20,266 nucleotides of DNA from an uncultured Bacillota bacterium (GTDB taxonomy: Bacteria > Bacillota > Limnochordia > Limnochordales > ZCTH02-B6). Below, one piece after another: positions 14,273 through 20,266 of this stretch; position 1 is the first letter of the stretch; the number at the start of each line of letters is the position of its first letter. Location: NCBI GenBank assembly GCA_937916565.1, contig CALFSR010000095.1, positions 1-20,266 on the forward strand, given 5' to 3'. A program made the position numbers and the translations under genes. The notes below the pieces were generated by a model. The model saw nothing but the letters and a program-made list of their open reading frames with translations, was not told where the DNA came from and did no database searches.

Positions 14273-14865
14273 GCTCGGGAGGGCCGGCGGCGGCTAAAGC
14301 CGCCGCCGGCCACCGCGCTTTGCAGCTCGCGAAAGAGGGCGAGGCGCTGCTGGTAGGGGACGGTGCTCCGGCTGCTCGGGTTGGGCATGACGAAGTCGCG
14401 GGTCCCCGGCACCTGCGGCTTCGCTTGGAACCCCCACGCCACCGGGCGGGTTCTGCTCAAGCCCGCGTAGGCCCGGTAGACGTCTTTACCTAGAAGGCAT
14501 ACGACTTGCGGGCGGCAGCGGTCCACCTTGTCCCGGAGGGCGCCCCCGCCCGCGAGCATCTCGGCCCACGAGAGATCCGAGGAGCTAGGCGTCATGCGGG
14601 CGACGATGTTGGTGAGGCCGAGCCCGTAGGCGGGCAGCAGCGCGTCTTCTTCCGGCGGGAACAGGCGTTCGGTGAATCCCGACTCGTGCAGGAGCCGCCA
14701 AAAATGGTTGTTCGGCCCCGCGAAGTGGTGACCCGCCGCCGCGGACTTGCGGCCGGGATTGTAACCGACAAAAAGGACGCGCGGTCGGAAAGGGATGTAG
14801 TCGGGCAGACCGGTACGGGTCGGGCGCGCTTCCGTCGGCTTACCCCGCACCGGTTCTGTCCCCAT
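14269..14865 (-). CDS. mug: Mismatch-specific (G/U, G/T) DNA glycosylase, Mug/TDG-like
   Basis: Base-excision repair enzyme of the Mug/TDG branch of the uracil-DNA glycosylase superfamily, removing uracil or thymine from G mispairs. Numbered from ATG 14865 (198 residues): motif 1 VGYNPG (33-38) with the catalytic-site Asn, the following HHFAGPNNHFWRLLHESG block, NIVARMTPSSSDLS (86-99), the core strand PQVVCLLGKDVY and motif 2 MPNPSSRS (160-167), closer to the TDG form than to NPSGLN. The start is uncertain: ATG 14865 has a weak SD and ATG 14946 would overlap lutC by 35 bp. The C-terminal codons lie within a 14-bp inverted repeat and the stop overlaps the convergent exported-protein stop by 4 bp. 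It follows lutC and may be co-transcribed with it. Confidence 0.9.
   Translation of the reverse strand: MGTEPVRGKPTEARPTRTGLPDYIPFRPRVLFVGYNPGRKSAAAGHHFAGPNNHFWRLLHESGFTERLFPPEEDALLPAYGLGLTNIVARMTPSSSDLSWAEMLAGGGALRDKVDRCRPQVVCLLGKDVYRAYAGLSRTRPVAWGFQAKPQVPGTRDFVMPNPSSRSTVPYQQRLALFRELQSAVAGGGFSRRRPSRA
14282..14311. repeat. Perfect 14-bp inverted repeat at convergent gene ends
   Basis: Arms 14282-14295 and 14298-14311 (GGCCGGCGGCGGCT and complement) are separated by 2 bp; a hairpin would close with a TAAA loop and 13 bp stem. It begins 10 bp past the stop of the plus-strand exported-protein gene and lies within the last codons of mug on the minus strand. No T-run on either side. It can fold in both transcripts and may stop or protect both. 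Confidence 0.75.
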
Positions 14866-14911
14866 CGGCCCTTGGCCGGCCGCCCGCCTGCGCCGCCGCT
14901 CGGGCACGTCA

Positions 14912-15652
14912 TCACGCCCCAAACTGACGGGATCCCCCTGATGCACCTTCGGGAGCCAAGATCAACACGTGCACTTCACCGGGCCCGTGAACGCCGATGG
15001 TAAGGTCGTTCTCGATGTCGCCGGTCCTGCTCGGCCCGGTGATAAGGACCACCTGCGACGGCAGTCGGGCCGCCGGTTTCCCTTCGCGCAGGACGGCCAT
15101 GAGTTCGGAGCGCCGGGCCAGGACGCGCTCGGGCCGTACGAGAGCCACGTGCACCGGGGGGAGGAGACTTGTGCTTCGTGCCCGGCCACGACCGGCCAGT
15201 TGGACGAGGGTGCCCGTCTCGGCGATAGCCCAGTCGGCCCACGTGACACCGATGCCGGCCTGCGCAGCGGCGACACGGCCAGCCGCGGGCGTGACGACGT
15301 CCAGCCCGGTTTCCTCCAGTGCCGCGAGCCACGGTGTCCCCGCCGGTTCACGCCAGCGGGGATCGTCGTCCCTAAGGATGAGAAACGTTCCCGCCGCCTT
15401 CGCGATCTCCCGCAAGGCCTGCGCCAACCCGGCGGGCCCGTCCACATGGCGGAGGTGACCGCCTGCGGCCCTGAGCTCGGTCGCGAAGATTTCCAGGACC
15501 GCCCGCCGCGTCATGGGATCGCCGCCGCCGGCGGCAATAGCCGCCCGCCCCGGCCAGCGGCCAGGATGGGGTGCTTGGTCACCGGCGGCAAGCCGGCCGC
15601 GGATGCGGGCCAGAAACTCTTCGCGTCTTTTCGCCGCCATGTTCTTGCTCAT
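14912..15652 (-). CDS. lutC: Lactate utilization protein LutC (LUD domain)
   Basis: Subunit of the LutABC L-lactate oxidation complex, which converts lactate to pyruvate. It is 246 residues, the usual length. Family blocks are visible: the early basic helix AAKRREEFLARIRGRL, WADWAIAETGTLVQL, SLLPPVHVALVRPERVLA and the C-terminal TGPSRTGDIENDL...GVHGPGEVHVLIL, hallmarks of the LUD domain. ATG 15652 is preceded by GGGGAGG 9 nt away, and overlaps the lutB stop (ATGA), so translation is coupled. Position after lutA and lutB matches the Bacillus subtilis order. No Fe-S cysteine motif, as expected for LutC. Confidence 0.95.
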   Translation of the reverse strand: MSKNMAAKRREEFLARIRGRLAAGDQAPHPGRWPGRAAIAAGGGDPMTRRAVLEIFATELRAAGGHLRHVDGPAGLAQALREIAKAAGTFLILRDDDPRWREPAGTPWLAALEETGLDVVTPAAGRVAAAQAGIGVTWADWAIAETGTLVQLAGRGRARSTSLLPPVHVALVRPERVLARRSELMAVLREGKPAARLPSQVVLITGPSRTGDIENDLTIGVHGPGEVHVLILAPEGASGGSRQFGA

Positions 15653-17142
15653 GGCCTGGAGCCTCCCCGGGGCGTCGTGTGCGCCTTCGCAGCTGGGCGC
15701 ACGCCGGCGGCCTTGGTACCGGTGGAAGAGGCAGCCCGTTCCCGCCACCAGTCCCGGAACGACCGGGAGGCCACGGCCGGCAGCTCGCGCTCCGCGATCC
15801 ACTGGGACAGCGGCGGCGGGGCCCAGCGCCAGCGGCCGGCCCGCACGAGCGGAGCCTGCAGCATCCTGGCCGCCGCCAGAGCCCTCCGGAATCCTTTGGG
15901 ACTGGCCATCACCTTGGTCCACAACCGAAACAGGAGCCGTTCTTCCCAAGAAGCAGCCCGCACCGCCTGGGTGTCCTTGCGGAGGCCGATCAGCATGTCA
16001 TGGAGAGGAATCTTGACCGGGCACACTTCCGCGCACGCGCCGCACAGGCTGGACGCCTGAGCCAGTTCGCCCCAGTCGGCCACGTCCCGCAGAAGCGGCG
16101 TGATCACCGCACCGATGGGCCCGCCGTACACCCACCCGTACGCGTGGCCGCCGATGTGGCGGTAGACGGGGCAGACGTTTTGGCATGCGGAACACCGGAT
16201 GCAGTGCAGCGCTTCCTGGTACGGCGTGCCCAGAAGCTTGGAGCGGCCGTTGTCCACTATGACGAGATGCAGTTCCTCCGGGCCGTCGGCTTCTCCGGCG
16301 CGGCGAGGGCCGGTGATGAGGCTCGTATAGACGCTAAGCTTTTGCCCCGTCGCGCTGCGGGGCAAAAGCTGCAGCATGATGTCAAGATCCTCCAAGGTCG
16401 GCACGAGGCGTTCCATGCCCATCAATGTCACCTGCACCCGGGGCAGGGACGTGACCATGCGCCCGTTGCCTTCATTGGTGACAAGGCAGATGGTGCCCGT
16501 CTCGGCGACCGCGAAGTTGCACCCGGTGATTCCCATGTCCGCTTCAAGAAACGCCTCCCGCAGCTTGGCCCGGGCAAAGCGGGTGAGCGTGGGCGTATCC
16601 GCCGAGAGTTTTTCGCCCGCAAGCTGCGAAAACAGCTCCGCCACTTCCTCCCGGGACTTGTGCAGGGATGGGGCGATCAAGTGCGACGGCCGGTCGTTTC
16701 CGAGCTGGACGATGTACTCCCCGAGGTCGGTTTCAATGGCCTCAATGCCGCTCGCCGCAAGGCGCGGGTTGAGTTCCACTTCTTCGGAGATCATCGACTT
16801 GGACTTGACCACTGTTCGGACGTTGTGCCGGCGGGCGACTTCGAGCACGTACTCCACCGCGTCCTCCGCCGTCTGGGCAAAGAAGACGTGCCCGCCGGCG
16901 GCCTCGACGTGCCCTGCCAGCTGGGCGAGGTAGTAGTCGAGGTGACTGATGGTGTGGGCGCGGATGCTCCGGGCGTGCTCCCGCAAGGCTTCAAAATCGT
17001 CAAGGCCGGCCACCGCCCGGTGGCGGGCAAAGCGGAACTTGTCCGTCGTGCGCCGCACCGCCTCGCCAAGCCGCGTGTTGCGTAACGCCTGCGCGGCCCG
17101 CTGGTAAACGTTGGTACGATCCGCGGCAGCGGTGGCGCTCAT
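15649..17142 (-). CDS. lutB: Lactate utilization iron-sulfur protein LutB
   Basis: 497-residue iron-sulfur subunit of the LutABC lactate-oxidising complex. The N-terminal LUD domain (about 65-300) has AETGTICLVTNEGNGRMV; two [4Fe-4S] motifs follow: CIRCSACQNVCP (C314, C317, C320, C324) and CGACAEVCP (C367, C370, C374, with the fourth ligand likely the Pro-linked Cys pattern of the family). Residues 380-497 are the usual C-terminal helical segment, ending in a basic Gly/Pro tail. ATG 17142 has GAGGAGGTG upstream and overlaps the lutA stop (ATGA). An unusually perfect inverted repeat sits inside the coding sequence (16337-16370). Confidence 0.96.
   Translation of the reverse strand: MSATAAADRTNVYQRAAQALRNTRLGEAVRRTTDKFRFARHRAVAGLDDFEALREHARSIRAHTISHLDYYLAQLAGHVEAAGGHVFFAQTAEDAVEYVLEVARRHNVRTVVKSKSMISEEVELNPRLAASGIEAIETDLGEYIVQLGNDRPSHLIAPSLHKSREEVAELFSQLAGEKLSADTPTLTRFARAKLREAFLEADMGITGCNFAVAETGTICLVTNEGNGRMVTSLPRVQVTLMGMERLVPTLEDLDIMLQLLPRSATGQKLSVYTSLITGPRRAGEADGPEELHLVIVDNGRSKLLGTPYQEALHCIRCSACQNVCPVYRHIGGHAYGWVYGGPIGAVITPLLRDVADWGELAQASSLCGACAEVCPVKIPLHDMLIGLRKDTQAVRAASWEERLLFRLWTKVMASPKGFRRALAAARMLQAPLVRAGRWRWAPPPLSQWIAERELPAVASRSFRDWWRERAASSTGTKAAGVRPAAKAHTTPRGGSRP
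16337..16370. repeat. Perfect 13-bp inverted repeat inside lutB
   Basis: Arms 16337-16349 and 16358-16370 (AGCTTTTGCCCCG and complement) with an 8-nt loop, in codons for LLPRSATGQKLS of lutB. No following T-run in either direction, so it is not a plain terminator. A hairpin of this length inside a coding region is unlikely by chance at this size, but its role is unknown. Confidence 0.7.
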
Positions 17143-17909
17143 ACGGCCACCTCCTCGGACGCAGCGGCAACGCCCAGCGCTTCCGCACCGTCGACGGTCT
17201 GGTCGAGGATCTCGGCGATGTGCATGACCCGCATGGGGGATCCTTGCCGTCGCATCGTCCCATCGAGGTGCATCAGGCATGACATATCGGTGCCCGTTAG
17301 TACTTGTGCACCGGTGGCAGCGGCATGTGCCTCCTTGGCACGGCCCATCGCTGCGCTCAAGGGCGCGAACTTGACGGCAAACGTACCGCCGAAACCGCAA
17401 CAGTCCTCCATGTAGGGTAAGTCGACGAGTTCGAGCCCCTGAACGTGGCGCAGTAGCAGAAGCGGCTCCTCGCGCAGTCCCAGTCCCCGCCAGCCGTGGC
17501 AGGAGGCGTGGTAGACGACCCGCGCGGGAAACCGCGCCCCGACATCGACGACGCCGAGCCTGCGCACGAGAAACTCGCACAGCTCATACGTGCGGTCCGC
17601 CAAGGCTCGGGCGTCGGTTTCCCGGGGGGTGCCGGCGAACAGCTTGGGCAGGTAGTGCCGCACCATGGCCACGCACGACCCGGACGGGCTCACCACGCAT
17701 TCACTCTCCGCAAACGCATCCAGCAGGCCGGCAGCCACGATCCTGGCTTCGTCATGGAAACCGCTGTTAAAGGCCGGCTGGCCGCAGCACGTTTGCCGTT
17801 CCGGGAAATCCACCGACACCCCGAGCCGCTCGAGCACCCGTACCGTGCTTTGACCGACACCGGGGTAAAAGGCGTCCACGAGGCACGTGACGAGCAACGC
17901 CACGCGCAT
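17139..17909 (-). CDS. lutA: Lactate utilization protein LutA (CCG-domain subunit)
   Basis: 256-residue subunit of LutABC with two cysteine-rich CCG domains that bind Fe-S or interact with redox partners, like GlpC and heterodisulfide reductase. Motif 1: QTCCGQPAFNSG (C41-C42) with partner Cys C9 and C79. Motif 2: MEDCCGFGGTF (C170-C171) with C137 and C211. ATG 17909 is chosen: AAGGAG lies about 10 nt upstream and the sequence MRVALLVTCLVDAFYP is the family N-terminus. First gene of the lutA-lutB-lutC-mug set, whose junctions A/B and B/C are ATGA overlaps. A LacI-family regulator diverges from it across 220 bp. Confidence 0.95.
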   Translation of the reverse strand: MRVALLVTCLVDAFYPGVGQSTVRVLERLGVSVDFPERQTCCGQPAFNSGFHDEARIVAAGLLDAFAESECVVSPSGSCVAMVRHYLPKLFAGTPRETDARALADRTYELCEFLVRRLGVVDVGARFPARVVYHASCHGWRGLGLREEPLLLLRHVQGLELVDLPYMEDCCGFGGTFAVKFAPLSAAMGRAKEAHAAATGAQVLTGTDMSCLMHLDGTMRRQGSPMRVMHIAEILDQTVDGAEALGVAAASEEVAV

Positions 17910-18028
17910 TGGTACCACGCTCCTTGCGGACGGATAGCACGACCCGGCCATCCATACACGCCCATTGACGGGTTCTTAGGGCTGCCGGGACCGAACTCCT
18001 GCCGGCGCCGGGCGGCAGGGCGGGAAGA

Positions 18029-18034
18029 TTCTAG
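18029..18034 (-). promoter_or_regulatory. Candidate -10 box for lut operon
   Basis: Minus strand TAGAAT (5/6 to TATAAT), 120 bp upstream of lutA. The nearest -35-like hexamer, TTGATC, is 20 bp away, longer than ideal, so an activator or another promoter may be involved. The surrounding 220-bp divergent gap (17910-18129) is AT-richer than its neighbours. Confidence 0.3.
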
Positions 18035-18072
18035 CCGCACGGTATTTTTCGAAGATCAACCGTCGCATTGCA

Positions 18073-18104
18073 GGAACATCGGAAACAACGGAGAAAGATG
18101 TTTC
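18073..18104. promoter_or_regulatory. Near-perfect interrupted palindrome upstream of lacI-type gene
   Basis: GGAACATC (18073-18080) and GATGTTTC (18097-18104) are complementary at 7 of 8 positions with a 16-bp spacer, just upstream of the regulator SD (18114-18118). It could be an operator for autoregulation, though LacI operators usually have shorter, contiguous dyads, so the assignment is weak. Confidence 0.25.
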
Positions 18105-18129
18105 TGAAACAAAGGAGGAACAACCGCGG

Positions 18130-19113
18130 ATGGCCACATTGCGCGATATTGCCCGCGCAGCAGGCGTCAGCCCGGCGACCGTGTCGCGGGTGCTTAATGG
18201 AAACCAGCAGGTAGCCCCCGAGCTCCGGGAGCGGGTGCACGCCGCCGCCGAGCGGGTGGGATACCAGTTGGCCAACTTGCGGCGGCCCCGGTCCGGCCTC
18301 CGGCAGGTCGGACTCATCGTGCCCCACGTCAGTTCGCCCTTCTATTGCGAGGTGTTGGCCGGTGTCGAGCGGGAGGCGTACCAGCGGGGCTACGACCTGA
18401 TCTTTTTCACCACCGCCGGCCGGTCTCACCGCAACGTCATCGAGCGAGTGCTGCAAGCGCCCCAGGTCGCCGGTTTGGTCGTCATCACCCCGCGTCACGG
18501 GGAGGAGCGGCTCCTGGCCGACTACCCCGATGCGCCGCCGGTGGTGGTGGTGGACCATCGCAGCGCGGGCAGCCCGTACCCGCACGTCCTGGTAGACAAC
18601 TTGCGCGGCGCCCACCGGGCCGTTGCATACCTCTTGAGCAAGGGCTACACGGACATCGCCATGATCCGCGGCCCGCTCGATATCCAGTCGTCGATGGACC
18701 GCGTCCGGGGATTCCTGCTGGCCTTGCAGGAGGCGGGCATGCCCGCGGGCTCAGACCGCGTCTGGGCGGGGGACTTTGAGCAGCGGTCGGGCTACGAGGC
18801 CGTCTGCAGGCGGCTTGACAAGGGAGAAAGAATGCCCCGGGCGCTCTTTTGCGCCAATGACCTCATGGCGCTGGGCGCGATCGCCGCGCTGCGGGAGCGG
18901 GGTTTGCGGGTGCCGGAGGACGTTGCGGTCATGGGCTTTGACGATTTGCCGCTGGCGGCCGCGGCGGTGCCGGCTCTGTCCACCGTCCGCCAGCCTATCC
19001 AGGAGATGGGCGCCATCGCGTTTCGCATGGCGGTGCGCCTTGCGGCGGGGGAGCAGCTTGAAAGCGAGCGCATCGTGCTGGACACGGAACTGGTGGTGAG
19101 GGGGTCGGCGTAA
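18130..19113 (+). CDS. LacI-family transcriptional regulator
   Basis: 327-residue DNA-binding regulator. Residues 3-24 form the LacI helix-turn-helix (TLRDIARAAGVSPATVSRVL), followed by the hinge helix region (about 47-56) and a periplasmic-binding-protein-like effector domain (about 59-327) with the family blocks VGLIVPHVSSPFYCEVLAGVE, the dimer-lobe block MIRGPLD, ALFCANDLMALGAIAALRERG and VMGFDDLPLA. ATG 18130 has AAAGGAGG about 11 nt upstream. The next gene's GTG begins directly after its TAA, so it is cotranscribed with the carbohydrate permeases, indicating control of that transporter by a sugar effector. Regulation of divergent lutABC is possible but not shown. Confidence 0.94.
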   Translation: MATLRDIARAAGVSPATVSRVLNGNQQVAPELRERVHAAAERVGYQLANLRRPRSGLRQVGLIVPHVSSPFYCEVLAGVEREAYQRGYDLIFFTTAGRSHRNVIERVLQAPQVAGLVVITPRHGEERLLADYPDAPPVVVVDHRSAGSPYPHVLVDNLRGAHRAVAYLLSKGYTDIAMIRGPLDIQSSMDRVRGFLLALQEAGMPAGSDRVWAGDFEQRSGYEAVCRRLDKGERMPRALFCANDLMALGAIAALRERGLRVPEDVAVMGFDDLPLAAAAVPALSTVRQPIQEMGAIAFRMAVRLAAGEQLESERIVLDTELVVRGSA

Positions 19114-20064
19114 GTGCCGCCTGAGGGTTCGGCCCGTCCTGCGCTGCAGAGGGCACGGCGCTTCTTGATCCGCACGGGACCTGCGTACTTGTTCATCCTG
19201 CCGGCGGTCGTCGCGATGTTGTTCGTGCACTACCTGCCCATGGCCGGCGGGATCCTAGTGGCCTTTAGAGACATCAACCTGTTCACCGTCACGCGGTGGT
19301 ACGAGGCTCCGTGGGTCGGACTGGCCAACTTTGTGCAAGGTCTCGACCCGGCTGGATTTTTGGGCGCCCGCTTCTGGCGGTCGTTATGGAACGTCACGCT
19401 GTTTGGCGCGGTTACCATCGCCGCCGGCTACGTCATCGGCATGGCGGTCGCCCTGCTCCTCAACCGGCCGTTTCCCGGGCGCAGCCTCGTGCGGGGCCTC
19501 ATCCTCCTGCCTTACATCACCCCCGACTCGGTCGCCTACAGCGTCTGGCGGTTCATTTTCCAAGCCCGCATCGGCCTCGTCAACATGTGGCTCATGAAGT
19601 TCGGCATCATCGATGAACCGGTCATCTGGCTCGTGGGGTCCAACAGCATCTACGCCGTCATGCTTGCCTCCGTTTGGAAAGGATGGCCTTTTGCCGCTCT
19701 CGTGCTGCAGGCGGGGCTGCAGACGATCCCCCGGGAGTTGTACGAGTCGGCGATGATCGACGGGGCGTCCCCCTGGCAGCGGTTTCGCCATATTACCTTG
19801 CCGATGCTTGCCCCGGTCACCCGCATGCTGATTCTGGTGTCCATCTTGTGGAACTACAACGCCTTCAACCAGTTTTACGTGATGCTGGGCAGGGACCCGG
19901 GTCCTGCGGCCGACGTTCCTTCCACGCTCATCTTGAGGGAAGCTTTCAGCACCTTCAACTTCGGCGTCGGCACCGCCATGTCGGTGGTGCTCATGGCGGT
20001 CACGCTGCTGCTGACCGTCGTCTACCTGCGGGTGCTCCGGTCGGCGGAAAGGGGGCAGGCGTAG
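19114..20064 (+). CDS. Carbohydrate ABC transporter permease, MalF/UgpA-like
   Basis: 316-residue integral-membrane subunit of a carbohydrate (CUT1-type) ABC importer. Six hydrophobic segments are visible: about 25-45 (PAYLFILPAVVAMLFVHYLP), 95-125, 127-150, 180-205, 235-262 and 285-310. The EAA loop that docks the ATPase is ELYESAMIDGASPWQRFRHITLP. GTG 19114 abuts the regulator stop, with GAGGGGG about 9 nt upstream. The gene is followed directly by the second permease. The transported sugar is unknown. Confidence 0.94.
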   Translation: MPPEGSARPALQRARRFLIRTGPAYLFILPAVVAMLFVHYLPMAGGILVAFRDINLFTVTRWYEAPWVGLANFVQGLDPAGFLGARFWRSLWNVTLFGAVTIAAGYVIGMAVALLLNRPFPGRSLVRGLILLPYITPDSVAYSVWRFIFQARIGLVNMWLMKFGIIDEPVIWLVGSNSIYAVMLASVWKGWPFAALVLQAGLQTIPRELYESAMIDGASPWQRFRHITLPMLAPVTRMLILVSILWNYNAFNQFYVMLGRDPGPAADVPSTLILREAFSTFNFGVGTAMSVVLMAVTLLLTVVYLRVLRSAERGQA

Positions 20065-20266
20065 GTGGCGGTCGGGCCGGCGAAGCGGCGACGAGTGGAC
20101 TGGCGCACCGTCGCGGGCAGGATCGGGTTTGTGCTGGCGGTGACGGTTGTGCTGGCCGTCGTCCTCGTGCCGTACTTGTGGATGGTGTCGGGATCATTTA
20201 AGTCAACCGTGGAGCTGCAGGCCGCCGACGTTACCCGGCCGGGCCAGGAGCCGTCGTGGATCCCGA
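20065..20266 (+). CDS. Second carbohydrate ABC permease, MalG/UgpE-like (3' partial)
   Basis: GTG at 20065 follows the preceding TAG with no gap, with GGGGG about 9 nt upstream. The frame is open to the window edge. The first 67 residues show a basic N-terminus (KRRRVDWRT), a first transmembrane helix (about 20-38, FVLAVTVVLAVVLVPYLW) and the block WMVSGSFKSTVELQ followed by PSWIP, the typical MalG/UgpE N-terminus. It pairs with the upstream permease to form the translocation channel. The ATPase and binding protein, if present, lie outside the window. Confidence 0.88.
   Translation, partial: MAVGPAKRRRVDWRTVAGRIGFVLAVTVVLAVVLVPYLWMVSGSFKSTVELQAADVTRPGQEPSWIP

Noticed and set aside
15571..17085. 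504-codon plus-strand open frame over lutB/lutC
   Set aside because: Antisense to lutB and lutC, which have conserved Fe-S and LUD motifs.

Overview
The window is about 20 kb of gene-dense, GC-rich bacterial chromosome (I estimate mid-60s % GC by eye). It has strong purine-rich Shine-Dalgarno (SD) sites, frequent GTG and TTG starts, and many 3-5 bp gene junctions or ATGA overlaps. With the gene content (LutABC, an ABC-F protein, a formate-dehydrogenase-type cytochrome b, MoaA), this suggests a high-GC Bacillota lineage such as Limnochordia, Symbiobacterium or Thermaerobacter relatives. That placement is inference. No rRNA, tRNA, CRISPR array, transposase or phage gene was seen.

Layout. Bases 1-2231 (+) hold the 3' part of a formate dehydrogenase gamma-like cytochrome b, an unknown helical 141-residue protein and moaA: a redox and molybdenum-cofactor theme. 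Bases 2253-4245 (-) are a three-gene operon: a six-Asp-box beta-propeller, a MoaD/ThiS-like ubiquitin-fold protein whose Gly-Gly is followed by two extra residues, and a DinB-fold protein. Bases 4534-5150 (+) encode a short exported peptide and a two-helix membrane protein, separated by a strong hairpin. An HD-domain nucleotidase-like gene (-) and a metallo-beta-lactamase-fold hydrolase (+) follow. Bases 6959-9815 (-) are a TrpXYZ-type ABC importer: binding protein, then a hairpin/T-tract terminator, then permease and ATPase.

Bases 10183-12203 (-) are the most interesting part: an ABC-F ATPase gene preceded by a promoter, a 33-codon leader ORF with its own SD, and an intrinsic terminator whose T-run ends 2 nt before the ABC-F start codon. 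This is the architecture of antibiotic-responsive ribosome-mediated attenuation, and I could trace a competing antiterminator pairing by eye.

Bases 12303-14272 (+) are a membrane methyltransferase-like gene translationally coupled to an exported protein with a PPC domain. Bases 14269-17909 (-) are mug-like DNA glycosylase plus lutC, lutB and lutA (transcribed A-B-C-mug), the lactate oxidation complex. Divergent from lutA, bases 18130-20266 (+) hold a LacI-family regulator and two carbohydrate ABC permeases; the second runs off the window.
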